Assembly (NCBI GenBank): GCA_015179045.1
Contig: WHUZ01000026.1
Location: 558,001-622,000, forward strand
Reading direction: 5' to 3'
DNA from: Kalaharituber pfeilii
Lineage: Eukaryota > Ascomycota > Pezizomycetes > Pezizales > Pezizaceae
Length of the DNA: 64,000 nucleotides
Positions 1 through 10,084 of this stretch are shown piece by piece. The notes under the pieces were generated by a model. It did not search any database, was not told where the DNA came from, and saw nothing but the letters and a program-made list of their open reading frames with translations. Every line of letters starts with the position of its first letter. Position 1 is the first letter of the stretch. Made by a program: the position numbers and the translations under genes.

Positions 1-499
1 CGCTTGGCTGTCGCTACCATCGCTCCAAGTCGGTATACGCATGCACAGCGCATGCCGAGACGGGTATGTGCGTGCATCTTCATGCGCTTTGCACCAAATA
101 GTATTCTATTGCCATGAAAGGCAGTATGCGCCATTGGCCGGATGATCTTCCCAAGTCAAGATAGGTAGCCTGATTCTCTGACTACTAACAGGTAGGTATA
201 CGTTAGTAATCCCAAAGCTACGCCAACAGATCAAGCAGAATTGACGCCTGGGGAGAAAGTACAACTACACATTCTTGAAGTGGGCGACCCATGATCCTTA
301 CGTAGTCTCCAAGACGCCAGTCCAAGGAGACAAAACAGACTTCAAGCCACAAAGCTTTACCAACTTACGAGACGAAATGGGGCTTCAGATTTAATCTGGT
401 AGAGTATCTAAGTAGTCTGGTTGCCTATCAATAACGATTGTTCGGTATGATATAGGTTCACTCCCATACCCAACCTCTTACTTTCTTTTTTTGATTGGT
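1..499. other. Intergenic, no feature seen
   Basis: No convincing coding region, RNA gene or repeat end is visible here. The stretch is mixed in composition and leads to the first mini-insertion. Confidence 0.4.
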
Positions 500-577
500 T
501 CAATGATCTTTTTTTTTTTTTTTTTATATCATTACTCGCATGCCGCCCTGTGCGCTATGGCGAGGGGGTCAATGATC
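500..577 (-). mobile_element. LINE-A hairpin mini-insertion with TSD
   Basis: The insertion is 60 bp (509-568): 17 T, then the complement of the family A hairpin. It is flanked by a 9-bp direct repeat, tcaatgatc, at 500-508 and 569-577. In sense orientation its 5' end lies four C residues before CTCGCC, the base of the hairpin. No LINE coding sequence is included. Confidence 0.8.
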
Positions 578-2176
578 GTATACAGCCCTGCTGGATCATG
601 ACGACTTATGAAACAGTTCGATTTACATACTATGTACGTAGTGCTCCTCGAGCAGGGTTCATCGTCTGCAAGTAAGACCGGATACCCACTCCGTGTACAA
701 GTTTCCCATTAAACCCGCAATCTCTGTATACCTGAGACCTCCCAACGTGACATTTTAATCTAGTAAACTTGCCGCCTGCCGTGAGAAAACTTAAAATACA
801 TATATCTAGTCCTCAATAGAAGGGATCTTGTTTTGCGTTAGAATCTCAAGGTTAGATGATGGATTGAATGGAATGCAGTGTATCTTGCTTCGCACAAGAA
901 GATACAGTATTTGGTTGTTTGCTCTCATTTCATGTTTTAAGTTTGAGTATTTGACCTTTTGGTAATACAACCCTTCTCGTATACACGCTGTCCTCCAGCG
1001 CAGCCCGGAATCCGAACTGATCGTCAGTCTCGAATTCTGGCTTCGTTCAATCCATACAACGTAGTCCCCTTACCTGATCTCGAAGAGTTAGGGAACCAGA
1101 AACGTAGTTTTGGGGGGACTATAAGCACACCATTGAAGGAAGTTGGAACGGTTACTGCAATTATGTAGTGTGCACGCGGTATAATCTTGTAACAGGTGCG
1201 TGGGACCAGTTTTCCAGTCTCGAAACAGAGTACCACTTAGCTTAGTGGCTGCAGTCTGGGTACGAGAGCAGTGGCTGCAGTTTCCCGACTATGTTGGAGA
1301 CCGGCGAACTTACAGTTGACTTGACCATCTGATGGTTTAGGGACTTAAAGCGACCAGACTACAGAGGTTCTTGGCGTACAAGAGTCAAAACACTGGATAA
1401 TCGACTGCCAGTAAAATTTAAAATTACACCAAACATTTAGTCTCGAATCACCAAACGCAGTGCTTCATTAGGTTTCCTGGAGGAGTCAAGTACAGATAGA
1501 GCATCTCTTCCTTGAATTCGCTGCACATCTTCGCAGCCAATCATCGAGCAATTTCTTGAGCTCCACCTCGTCTCCAGTATTAGCACTCAATTTTCAGTCT
1601 CTCGGGTGACCAAGGGATATGAGTGTTTCGTACATCCCAGACCAGTACGTATGTAAGGCATGAGCTCAACTTTTCTCAAGCCTTGCATAGCCCTAGCTAG
1701 GATGGAAAACCCTAAGTTTCGGACCAGACTCAAAGAAGTTCGAATTTAGGGCAAGCTCCAGTAAGAAAAAGCAGAAAAAAGCAATAATCCCAATTCTATG
1801 TAAGTCATCCAAGCCAAGACAACCTTTTTGAGCCTCTTACATTAGGCACATGACCCATCCGAGAAAAGGTTTCGTGCCTCCGCCGCAGGCCTGCCCTGCG
1901 TGAAACAGACTTATGTGAAACAATTAGAACACAAATCACACACATGCACATACATAAGTACATGTTGAAAAATTAACTTGATTCGATATTTCGCCAAACA
2001 AAGGAAAAAAAGGTAAAACAAAACCAAACTCATGTAACCTTCAAAATGCAAGTTCTCCTGCTTTTCTGTATTTTATGTTTTATTATTTATTGATGGACGA
2101 GTTCAATAATCCCTCATACGTTTGGCTTATTAACGTAGGCACGAGATTAATGTTAACGTATGTATATACGCTCCAA
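578..2176. other. Intergenic, no gene recognised
   Basis: Only short overlapping ORFs on both strands occur near 960-1240, with no recognisable domain. I see no repeat ends or RNA genes. Confidence 0.4.
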
Positions 2177-2260
2177 ATTCAGTAACTCTTTTTTTTTTTT
2201 TTTTTTATTTCACGTGACCCCGCTTGTAGCTGTTCGCCATGGCAGGGCATTCAGTAACTC
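2177..2260 (-). mobile_element. LINE-B hairpin mini-insertion with TSD
   Basis: The insertion spans 2189-2248: 18 T followed by the complement of the family B hairpin. It is flanked by a perfect 12-bp duplication, attcagtaactc, at 2177-2188 and 2249-2260. The sense 5' end is exactly GCCCTGCC. Confidence 0.85.
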
Positions 2261-2439
2261 CAACCTTTGTTTGTGGGGTACTACAGCCTTGTGCGACCCA
2301 AGAGCTTGTTTCGCTGCAATGCAATGAACGTGCAAATATTAATGTAAAATGCCTTATCATGATCATGCAGATGTAATAGTGGTATCCCCCCACCTCCTTA
2401 TTACCATGTCATCTTTTCATAATCAGTGTATTGGGTAAC

Positions 2440-2668
2440 TGCACCATGAGACTTCGCACCACGCGGTCAACGGGCCGGGGAGATGAAACCAAAAGCCGAA
2501 AGTCCTCGTTAATCGCTTATGATGGTTGTCATTGTTTTATCCTGTGTGGGTTTTGTTTTGGATTTTTATACCTCTTATCTGTTACCTTTTGTTATTTTCC
2601 CATTATGTCATGTATTTACCCTCGTCATAGCCCTCAGGGCTGCCCTGCCATAGCGAGTAGCGATAAGC
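2440..2668 (+). mobile_element. LINE-A 3' fragment, decayed
   Basis: The sequence resembles the end of other LINE-A copies: a T-rich 3' untranslated stretch leads to ctcgtcatagccctcagggc. No poly(A) follows. The hairpin is instead continued by a family B-like gccctgccat, so the end looks chimeric. There is no clear TSD. Confidence 0.4.
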
Positions 2669-2723
2669 GTTTTTTTTTTTTTTTTACTATTATTATCATT
2701 ACTCGCATGTCGCTATGGCGAGA
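2669..2723 (-). mobile_element. LINE-A hairpin mini-insertion, no clear TSD
   Basis: A run of 16 T (2670-2685) is followed by attattatcattactcgc and a shortened hairpin ending in ctatggcgag. It sits directly against the preceding LINE-A fragment on the other strand, so duplication borders cannot be told apart from the repeats. Confidence 0.5.
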
Positions 2724-2799
2724 TAGGAGACATAGGAGATAATAACAACTGAAATGTGATAAATGACATGACCTTTTTCCCCTTCGAGTCTAAATCAGA

Positions 2800-2918
2800 A
2801 ACATAGGAGCTTTTTTTTTTTTCTTTTTCTATCACATGACCCCGCTTGCAGCTGTTCGCCATGGCAGGGCCCCTGGGTTTGCACCCTCAAAGCCCGGAGG
2901 TAGGCTTAAAACATAGGA
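2800..2918 (-). mobile_element. LINE-B long mini-insertion (about 99 bp) with TSD
   Basis: The insertion spans 2810-2908. It contains the family B hairpin plus about 40 extra bases upstream, and its sense 5' end is TAAGCC. It is flanked by aaacatagga at 2800-2809 and 2909-2918. The 5' end matches that of the copy at 8012-8115. Confidence 0.8.
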
Positions 2919-3020
2919 ACTTAACGTCAACTGTAACTCGTCTACTCCCTTCCCGCCCACTATATCATGGCGCCAGTGAGTCTCTCTCCTCTTTCCCTTT
3001 CGGGGGTTCTCTCGAGGCTA

Positions 3021-3023
<3 letters not shown>

Positions 3024-3056
<33 letters not shown>

Positions 3057-3098
3057 CCCTCAGGGCAGTATACGAGTAATAATTTTTTAAACGAAAAT
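3024..3098 (+). mobile_element. Poly(A) run and degenerate LINE-A tail
   Basis: A run of 31 A (3024-3054) is followed by gaccctcagggcagtatacg and agtaataatttttt, a worn version of the LINE-A 3' end. It may be two successive insertions. No TSD is identifiable. Confidence 0.4.
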
Positions 3099-3399
3099 AA
3101 AATTGGTTACGGGGCCTGTGAACTAGGGGCCGTGGTGGACAAGTGAGATCTGTCGTGAGTCGAGAAAACGGGTAAAGGAGGTATATATGTATCGAACAAA
3201 AGCACATAAGAGGTCTAGCCTTAATTTTGGACATTTCTGTGCAAATATCCACTTGGACGGAAAGCGTCTGACTAGGTATATCAAGTCTACCTACGTCAGT
3301 GGGCGTTAGCCCGGGTCTTGTGTCCAGCTGTTGACGCGGTTGTCGCGTAAATAAGGCCCCCAACGATAGATATAGCCTGGCTTACCCCTCTTTTGCTCA

Positions 3400-3870
3400 A
3401 CAGCACGAACCCATGAAGGGTGGGTTGGCAGAGGCATTATGCAGGAGAGCCTTGGAAGGGAGAGTGGCGACAGGATTGAGAGATACCGCTGTAATGTGGG
3501 TAAAACTACATGATGGGATTGAAGGAACAGGAGTGCACTCATGGCATTAAGGATACGGATATGCTTGTCATAGCAGCAGGAGATAGTAACTGGGGAAATG
3601 CTTGGGACAGAGGAGAGGAAAAAGGGGGAGAGGCGAGAGGTAATCTGGAAGTGAAGTACGAGCCCCTAGCAACATTTGCTTGGTTGACTAGCGTATACTA
3701 GTAGGAGGAGTTACGGGGATGGAGTTGAGGGACATGGAGTCACAACATAGAGGACTCAGACGGACCAGAGTGGAACTGTGCGGAGAACGAGGAGACGTCA
3801 TGCCCCATTTGTTAGAAGGGTGCAGAATATGGAAAACGAACCAGGTGGAGGTAAGAGTGACACTAGCGGG
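3400..3870 (+). pseudogene. Decayed LINE-A RNase H / C-terminal remnant
   Basis: Pieces of LINE-A coding sequence remain in shifting frames: VMWVKLHDGIEG near 3495-3530 corresponds to the WxKxHxGxxGN motif of RNase H in better copies. CGERGDVMPHLLEGCRIW near 3778-3833 corresponds to the C-terminal zinc-knuckle segment. Stops and frameshifts are frequent and no 3' hairpin is attached, so this is an internal relic. Confidence 0.5.
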
Positions 3871-4182
3871 ACCACCCTGAGGGGAGTAGGGAGCGGATGC
3901 CAGCCTTTAGGGTTAGCGAGCTCAAAAAGGAACAAAGGTCCAGATTCAGATGATTGATGTGTGGAATGAGATCCTCAGAAGCTGCTCTCCTCTGCTTATC
4001 GTCTAGATACAACCTTCCTTATTACATCTTTCCTTCTTAGGGGATACCTTCTAGGTAATTACTATTTTCTATCCATGTGTGTCCTTGCGCAGACTCTTGT
4101 TCCTCTACTTACCCGTACGGGAACCTCAAACACTTCTCCAACTTCGTGATACACTCTCTTCCTACCTTAGCAGGAAGTAACT

Positions 4183-4307
4183 TTACATGGAGCCCTACCA
4201 TGGCGAACAGCTGCAAGCGAGGTTATGTGAGTAATGATATCTTTTGTTTCTTTTAAAAAAAAGCGACGTTAAGTGATATATATAAAAAAAAAAAAAAAAA
4301 TTACATG
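4183..4307 (+). mobile_element. LINE-B mini-insertion with a LINE-A-like 3' end
   Basis: The insertion spans 4190-4300 and is flanked by ttacatg at 4183-4189 and 4301-4307. The family B hairpin (agccctaccatggcgaacag onward) is followed by gagtaatgatat, which is the 3' terminus of family A, and then by A-rich sequence. This suggests template switching or secondary insertion during reverse transcription. Confidence 0.6.
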
Positions 4308-4345
4308 AACATAACAGTGGGAGGAGGGAGGAGGGTGTAGATGAC

Positions 4346-4347
<2 letters not shown>

Positions 4348-4408
<61 letters not shown>

Positions 4409-4447
4409 TTCATTACTCGCATGCCGCCCTAAGGGCTATGGCGAGGT
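4348..4447 (-). mobile_element. LINE-A hairpin mini-insertion with 59-bp poly(T)
   Basis: A run of 59 T at 4348-4406 is followed by the complement of the family A hairpin ending in ggctatggcgagg. Flanks gatgacag and tatgactg are only loosely similar, so the TSD is uncertain. It has the longest homopolymer in the window. Confidence 0.6.
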
Positions 4448-4815
4448 ATGACTGTAGACATTTCATTGGTAGTGGCTCAGTGTTTACTTGTTTACTGAGG
4501 TTTACTTTTCTTAACTTCTTTGTACATAGTTTCGACCCTTGGCACCCAGAGCTGGACAACATGCTAGTAGTAATACATAATACATAAAATAAATATAAAA
4601 AGCAAACAAAAAACTAAAAAAAGACCAATGATCAAGCAAAAAACCAAGATTCAATAAGCTCCCCATCCATACACAGCTGATGGTCAGCATTCCGTCGAAT
4701 GAATGTAACAATACTTCACCTCGATACATTGGTGGATTGAACCGCATACTAGCACCTGTCATAGCATGTCCAAAATTCCCTCTAACAATACTAGACCTAT
4801 ATTAAGCATTCAGTA

Positions 4816-5100
4816 CTAGTGATCGCCCAGTATAACCATGTGCTCTACTAGAGGCTGCAAATACTCTAGCTGTATGCTAGTAGGCATTGTATATATGTTC
4901 TGGTGAAGGCCGTTATTGAGAAGTAGTAATTGGGAGAAGCAGTTGAGGGCAAACGGCAATCGTTCGTTCGCAAGGTTCACCACGAAAGTTCTGTGAACTG
5001 AGTTGAACTCGACGCAATTCACGGACAGAAGTGGGTAGAAGGGCCGCTTTATGTTACACATGCTGCTGCAGTATTATAATATTGTCATAAATTCAAGAGA
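4816..5100 (-). repeat. Dispersed repeat E, copy 1
   Basis: This segment is homologous, in the same orientation, to 58295-58530. Minus-strand translations share VNC, HRxF, LNCxSxLLL and LHQNI, so an ancestral coding sequence is possible. The function is unknown and neither copy is a convincing gene. Confidence 0.45.
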
Positions 5101-5980
5101 GGATTTAAAAGAATGCACGGAGGGCTCTTACAAGCCTACTTATACGTAGGCAGTCCTAAGTTTGTCCACTTGCGATCTGCTGCATACATGTTACACTTCC
5201 TAAAAAGCGTAAATACACAAGTAGAAACACTTAAATGTGAAGTTTGATGGGTTCAGGCCTCCTCGGATAATAAGCTAACTCACGTTCGCTAGTTATGACG
5301 CGTTCATGGACGTTTCGCTTATTTACCCTGAAACAATTACCTTTTGGGTACCATTTTTCTGCTTTCGGTTGTCATCTTATATTGTCTCTTGCCTTGAAAT
5401 TGCCAAACGCATCAAATTTGTGACTCGCTCTTGAGCGTTTATTACACTTCCTTACCCAAATTTTGCTGATATATTCTCGAATTTTCTTTACCCCAGTTTG
5501 ACCACTGCTTTATCTGCATAGATGCTCTAGATGAGCTAGAGTTACAGGCCTAGAAAGGCCTCCTTGAGGTGCTACACAGTTGATTCAGTACTATTCACAC
5601 TTTGCTTACTGGCAGATCTCATCTACAGCCAGCGGTCGACACACCTCGATACCCAACAGCAAGATGCAGTTGAAGTTACGACTGACGAAGACAATGCTAC
5701 AGCATATGTTGATGACACAATTGGAAAGGATCGAAATCAAACTGCAATGATTTAGGATTGAAAGCCGATTTCCTTAGTGCAATTGAAGAGAAATCTAAGG
5801 AATGTTTCTGGGGCTAGTGTTTTACATATTAGTGTTCTGGTCATGTCGGGAATCCCAGTGCGCTGCAGAGCAGCCCCAGTTCTGAGCGGGCCGTGTCGCT
5901 AGAGTGTGTGTCAGTGTTGTCAAAGATATTGTGATGTGCACAACCTTTCGGCTTGTTTGAGTGGTAGGCACAGGCAATAT
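5101..5980. other. Intergenic, no gene recognised
   Basis: Only short ORFs without recognisable motifs occur here, for example 63 codons from 5564. No repeat ends were found. Confidence 0.35.
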
Positions 5981-5981
5981 A

Positions 5982-6062
5982 ACAGCAGCAGGTATCGCCG
6001 TAGCCCATAGGACGGCATGCGATTAATGATATTAAAAAAAAACAAAAAAACAGCAGCAGGTA
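5982..6062 (+). mobile_element. LINE-A2 hairpin mini-insertion with TSD
   Basis: The insertion (5995-6049, 55 bp) is flanked by a perfect 13-bp duplication, acagcagcaggta, at 5982-5994 and 6050-6062. It begins at the hairpin base, (A)TCGCC, and ends in GCGATTAATGATAT plus A-rich sequence. It carries the A:T version of the outer stem pair. Confidence 0.9.
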
Positions 6063-6245
6063 GTTTAAAAATTCTCAGTGGCGATTTCCGCGGTAGGGAC
6101 ACGGTTAAGGATCATATAGCACGCCAGTTGAACTGGGTAGCAGAGGAAGTTGAGAGTCTCGGTTAATCTAACTAGACGTGAGTGCGCAACTCAGTGAGTG
6201 CGCCGCTGTCACCCACAGGCCAAGCCATCGTACGAAAAAGGAAAA

Positions 6246-6276
6246 ATTAAATAAATAAATAAATAAATAAATAAAA
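6246..6276. repeat. (AAAT)n microsatellite
   Basis: About seven units of the tetranucleotide aaat/taaa occur within an A-rich stretch. No hairpin tail precedes it. Confidence 0.8.
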
Positions 6277-6332
6277 AATAAACAAGGTTGCCCTGGTTCC
6301 ATTAGAATTGAATCATATGAAACGAAGACCAT

Positions 6333-6423
6333 TACAGTATACTCTTGATATAAGAATACTCGATATAAGAATATCTTCGTTGCCTGCCACCTGACGATAT
6401 TCTTATATCGAGAGTGTACTGTA
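6333..6423. mobile_element. 87-bp palindromic pogo-like MITE with TA duplication
   Basis: The element at 6335-6421 is bounded by TA at 6333-6334 and 6422-6423. The left end CAGTATACTCTTGATATAAG mirrors the right end ..CGAGAGTGTACTG. An extra inner repeat, gatataagaatatc, lies in the left arm and its complement in the right. The ends resemble pogo/Tigger-type termini. No coding sequence is present. Confidence 0.7.
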
Positions 6424-6489
6424 CACTCCATCTTATCTACTTCTAGGATACTGGACAACCCTCTTCCCAAGCTTGAAATAGAACCGAGG

Positions 6490-7210
6490 CATTCATGTCT
6501 ATACCTTCACACATACTTGCACCCCCCCTGTCATCGCCAATCAACTGTACCCCACTTCCCACCACCGCTCACTTGCAACCTCCCACCACCGCCTCTCAAT
6601 CGCACCTGAGCTCAGCAGGCCTTCGAGGAATCACTCGAGTGCCTTTCCCACAGTTCTTCAGGCGGCCACTCCGACGCCCCTTCAGCAGCTTCTTCCCCCC
6701 GTACAATCACCCCATCCCACAAGTCCGTCCCATCCCAGCACTCTGTCCAACCGTGCCTGCACCCCAACAGCTGTCTTTACCTCAAGCTAGATAACGCAAT
6801 TCAAATTACGACTTAATAGGTCGACTGCTCACTGTGCTTCTCTTACATTTTTGGTTTTTTAATGGGAATTTATCAATTTATTTATAGCCACATGAAGCTT
6901 TATATATACCGATGGCGTCTTTCTTACAATCAGTTGACAAATACAAGAGGGATTTGCACAGGGCGAGTCTCTAAATTGGGTCGGGAGAGGAATAAATTGC
7001 AAAAGGAGGTGTTGCGTAAGTTCGCAAAAAAGAAAAACACCGGGAATGTGAAGTGATCGGACGGACTAGGTGTATAACATGATCGGCGGAGGAACTGAGT
7101 TGGGCTGCTAACGCCAAAAAGAAGGGGCGTTGACCTCTTGAAAGACAAGCAATCTGTGCGGACGAGGGATCAGTCTCTTGTATAAAGCACGCCCAAGCTG
7201 TACTTACTAT
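6490..7210 (+). repeat. Dispersed repeat D, copy 1
   Basis: A C-rich segment (6520-6790) is followed by T-rich sequence and then by gacggactaggtgtataac and ggcggaggaactgagttggg. The same order recurs at 38800-39730 and, inverted, at 25670-27090. The ORF 6495-6794 is low-complexity Pro/Ser-rich and is not accepted as a gene. The nature of the repeat is unknown. Confidence 0.5.
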
Positions 7211-7559
7211 GCGAGGGATTGGTGCATAATTTCCAGCAGCGCTAAACTGGTATATTGATTGAATTTATTGCTGGTGTAGTGTCCGAAATTCAAAATTTAG
7301 CGATATTCCAGGCCAAAAAGTGGATGCCAAAACATGATATATAACGAATGCGCTGAGGGGGTGCTACTTGTCGGTTCCGTAGAAATGGTAAATTACAGTC
7401 CATATTCTACGGTTCCAAATTAACCGAAGAAAGTCTAATTACCGACGACTCAGCTGGTGGATTGCAAGCAAATAGCCGTAGACTATAGTCTCTTGCCAAA
7501 ACTGAGGAGAGCGTCCAGCGGCTGAGATGTCAAGTCCAAACCAACAACATGCCACGGGG
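7211..7559. other. Intergenic, no feature seen
   Basis: No coding or repeat structure was recognised between repeat D and the next LINE-A copy. Confidence 0.3.
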
Positions 7560-7822
7560 TATCGAACGCAAAAGACCCGGAGGAAGGTGGTTGCGGACAA
7601 GTGTGTACGAGACAGATAGAGAAAGGAAGTAGGAAGGTCACTGGGGTTACTTCTTTGACTTCCCACCCGCATGACGTACGAACACCGCGGGCACCACATG
7701 TACTTAGCCGTTTAGTTTGTTCTTCTTTCTTTTAACTTTAATAAAACACCTCGCCATAGCCCATAGGGCGGCATGCGAGTACTGATATAAAAAAAAAAAA
7801 AAAAAAAAATATCGAACGCAAA
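7560..7822 (+). mobile_element. 5'-truncated LINE-A copy (237 bp) with TSD
   Basis: The element at 7573-7809 is flanked by a perfect 13-bp duplication, tatcgaacgcaaa (7560-7572, 7810-7822). It contains the LINE-A 3' untranslated region, the hairpin from 7751 and about 21 A. It shows that the hairpin really is the LINE-A 3' terminus. Confidence 0.85.
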
Positions 7823-8001
7823 CTTTTGGTGGAATGGCTCCTCGAAAGATTCAAGGCTGACTACATGTAACCCAGAAAAAGCTTAAGAGCCTGTAATAGT
7901 TCCTCAAAAGAAGACACGCTTGGGTTTGGAGCATTACCCTATGTAAGATGGTGGTGACGAGAGAACATTCAAGCGCCGGACAGACTAGGTATCCGTATCA
8001 G

Positions 8002-8125
8002 TCCGCTAAGGCCCTTTTTTTTTTTTTTTTTTTTTTGTCACGTGACCCCACATGCAGCTGTTCGCCATGGCAGGGCCCCTGGGTCTACACCCTCAAAGCC
8101 CGGTGGCAGGCTTAATCCGCTAAGG
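8002..8125 (-). mobile_element. LINE-B long mini-insertion (104 bp) with TSD
   Basis: The element at 8012-8115 is flanked by tccgctaagg at 8002-8011 and 8116-8125. It holds the family B hairpin plus the upstream stretch beginning TTAAGCC in the sense direction, the same start as the copy at 2810-2908. Confidence 0.85.
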
Positions 8126-8479
8126 TCGAGAGGGGTATTCAGCCTCACTCTGCCGCCCACAGCCCAGAATTGAAATCTAAGGCTCTATTTGAAATTGAAT
8201 TACGGTGTGGTTTTTCTCCCAATGTCGTTACTCGTATGCATTTCCTTCCCAATTTCACTTTTGCTGGCATTGACTTTACTTGTGCCTCCAAGTATACCAG
8301 GATTTAGCTGATAAGTTCCCCCTCCTCTCTGAGTGTTTCCTTCTTTCTCAACTATCGAATCCCAGTAGTCTGTCCTAAGTCCCAGTTAGCACCCTCAAGC
8401 CAATGGCGGACATTCTCTAGTTTCTTCCCCAAGGCTATCCCATGTACCACAATGCCAAACTGCTTCTTCTTCTGAGATG
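8126..8479. other. Intergenic, no feature seen
   Basis: CT-rich sequence without a recognisable gene or repeat terminus. Confidence 0.3.
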
Positions 8480-8554
8480 TCTCGATGGTGGTGGCAGAGT
8501 GGGGGGGGGGGGTTGTTGGTGATGGGAGGACAATGGTCTCTACCTCCTTGTCAC

Positions 8555-8967
8555 TCAGCTGTCTCTTGATTGAAAGCTGGTCTGGACTGGAGGACTCTTG
8601 CCCTTACACTTCCAGCTGGCCTCGGTTGTCGGTGTGGATATGGGTTCTGGGGTGGGCTCGGAGGTAGGTTGCTCTGAGTGCAGGACTTGATTCAGCATGT
8701 GAGAGCTTGCGCTGGTGGTGTATGCTGTAGGGCCTTCAAAGACGGTTCCACGTCCAGGCAGCGTGTATTCAAACGTCATTGTAGGTGAGGTGGGCTCTGA
8801 AGTGAGTTCCTCTGCGTATGCAACTCTGACGGAAGTTGTAAGTGGTGTTCTGGGCTCCATGGTGAACATCCCATCTACCCGGAGCTGCAACCCCCAAACG
8901 TATATAAAGTTTGATCCTATCCGGATGCTTCCCTCACTTCCCCAATTCTTTCCTGGATCCTTCCCAT
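8555..8967 (-). other. Open reading frame of doubtful status, start inside a transposon
   Basis: A frame of 159 codons is open from 9034 to 8555, but its first 22 codons lie inside the hAT element inserted at 8968. The host part is Thr/Pro/Ser-rich toward the C-terminus (SEPTPEP-type segments), with no domain I recognise. If it was a gene, the transposon has replaced its start. A 12-G run at 8501-8512 lies just beyond the stop. Confidence 0.2.
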
Positions 8968-9511
8968 TAGTGAGCGGCACGAGCCGAGCCAGCTCGAGCC
9001 AGCTCGCTAAAATGCTTAGCCAGTGCCAGTGCAAGGTTTCATAAACTGTAAATACCTAATATAGTAATAATTAGAGACTTGGAGCTCATTCTGACCTACC
9101 AACAACTTCGAAATGCACAATTTAGCTGATAGTAGTGAGAAAGATGAAAATTTAGCTTAGTTTAGTTTAGTTGTCAATATTATGTATATAATCAATCCAG
9201 GCTCGAGCTCACTTACTCACGAGCTGGCTCGAGCTCACTTACTCACGAGCTGGCTCGAGCTCACTTACTCACGAGCTGGCTCGAGCTCACTTACTCACGA
9301 GCTGGCTCGAGCTCACTTACTCACGAGCTGGCTCGAGCTCACTTACTCACGAGCTGGCTCGAGCTCACTTACTCACGAGCTGGCTCGAGCTCACTTACTC
9401 ACGAGCTGGCTCGAGCTCACTTACTCACGAGCTGGCTCGAGCTCACTTACTCACGAGCTGGCTCGAGCTCACTTACTCACGAGCTAGCTCGTGCCGCTCA
9501 CTACTTCCCAT
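8960..9511. mobile_element. Non-autonomous hAT element, copy 1 (536 bp)
   Basis: The element at 8968-9503 has terminal inverted repeats TAGTGAGCGGCACGAGC and GCTCGTGCCGCTCACTA. It is flanked by the 8-bp duplication cttcccat at 8960-8967 and 9504-9511. An 8-bp TSD and a terminus of form YARNG are the hAT signature. There is no transposase. The interior is the reverse complement of copy 2 at 26399-26733, and the right half is filled by a 26-bp satellite. Confidence 0.85.
9201..9486. repeat. 26-bp tandem repeat, 11 copies, inside hAT copy 1
   Basis: The unit gctcgagctcacttactcac plus gagctg repeats eleven times with almost no variation; only the last unit ends gagcta. The repeat is built from the subterminal GAGCTC/GAGCTGG motifs of the element, of which copy 2 has about one unit. 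Because 26 is not a multiple of 3, all frames stay open, and the apparent peptide here is an artefact. Confidence 0.95.
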
Positions 9512-10084
9512 TGTAATCTCAAATTCACCTATTTCCTTTGTCGCTTCCATAACAGTGACTGCTGGGTGGCCAGAGGTCAGAAATTCTTCTATTCTTTCAG
9601 CATTCTGATTGGCTCCATACCTGGAGTTTGAGCGCTGCTATTGGGTCTTGGCGCAAGGTTGATATGCTGGGAACGGAGGTCAGCAACACGACCGTTGAAA
9701 CGCCGATTAAATACTGGCGATTAACCCATTTGAGAGTCCAAATCTTACGCGCTTTATTCGACCATTTAAATCTAGTTTGAATACCTCTGTCAGAAATGTC
9801 AGCAAGCACCAATGTCAGAGACAACATGGCTCGGATTTGCACAGAAGTTCCGCAACGTGATCGGGACCTGATTGAAGCAGATGAATACCTGACTGATGCC
9901 AAGCTTGACAGTTTATGGGACTGGTACTGTGCTCAAACCAGGAGACGATGGATCCGAAAATGATTTTTGTAAAGCCTGTGAACTCGGTAAATCAGGAACC
10001 TTATCATGGTGTTACTGTAGATTTCAGAGGTGTTACGGATAGGACATTTTAGGCCCAAAAACCTTACCGAGATAACCTCTTGTG
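9512..10084. other. Intergenic with a 55-codon ORF
   Basis: The frame 9798-9965 (+) begins MSASTNVRDNMARICTEVP and ends WIRK. It is charged and soluble-looking but matches nothing I know. It is probably a fragment or chance ORF. Confidence 0.2.

Noticed and set aside
6495..6794. Proline/serine-rich protein of 99 residues
   Set aside because: Low-complexity C-rich part of repeat D; not conserved as an open frame in the other copies.
9201..9486. CRISPR-like array
   Set aside because: The units are directly tandem with no unique spacers, in a eukaryotic transposon.
9182..9487. Repetitive 101-residue protein (GSSSLTHELARAHLLTSWLE cycle)
   Set aside because: It is the translation of the 26-bp satellite in a hAT element; all frames are open because the unit lacks stops.
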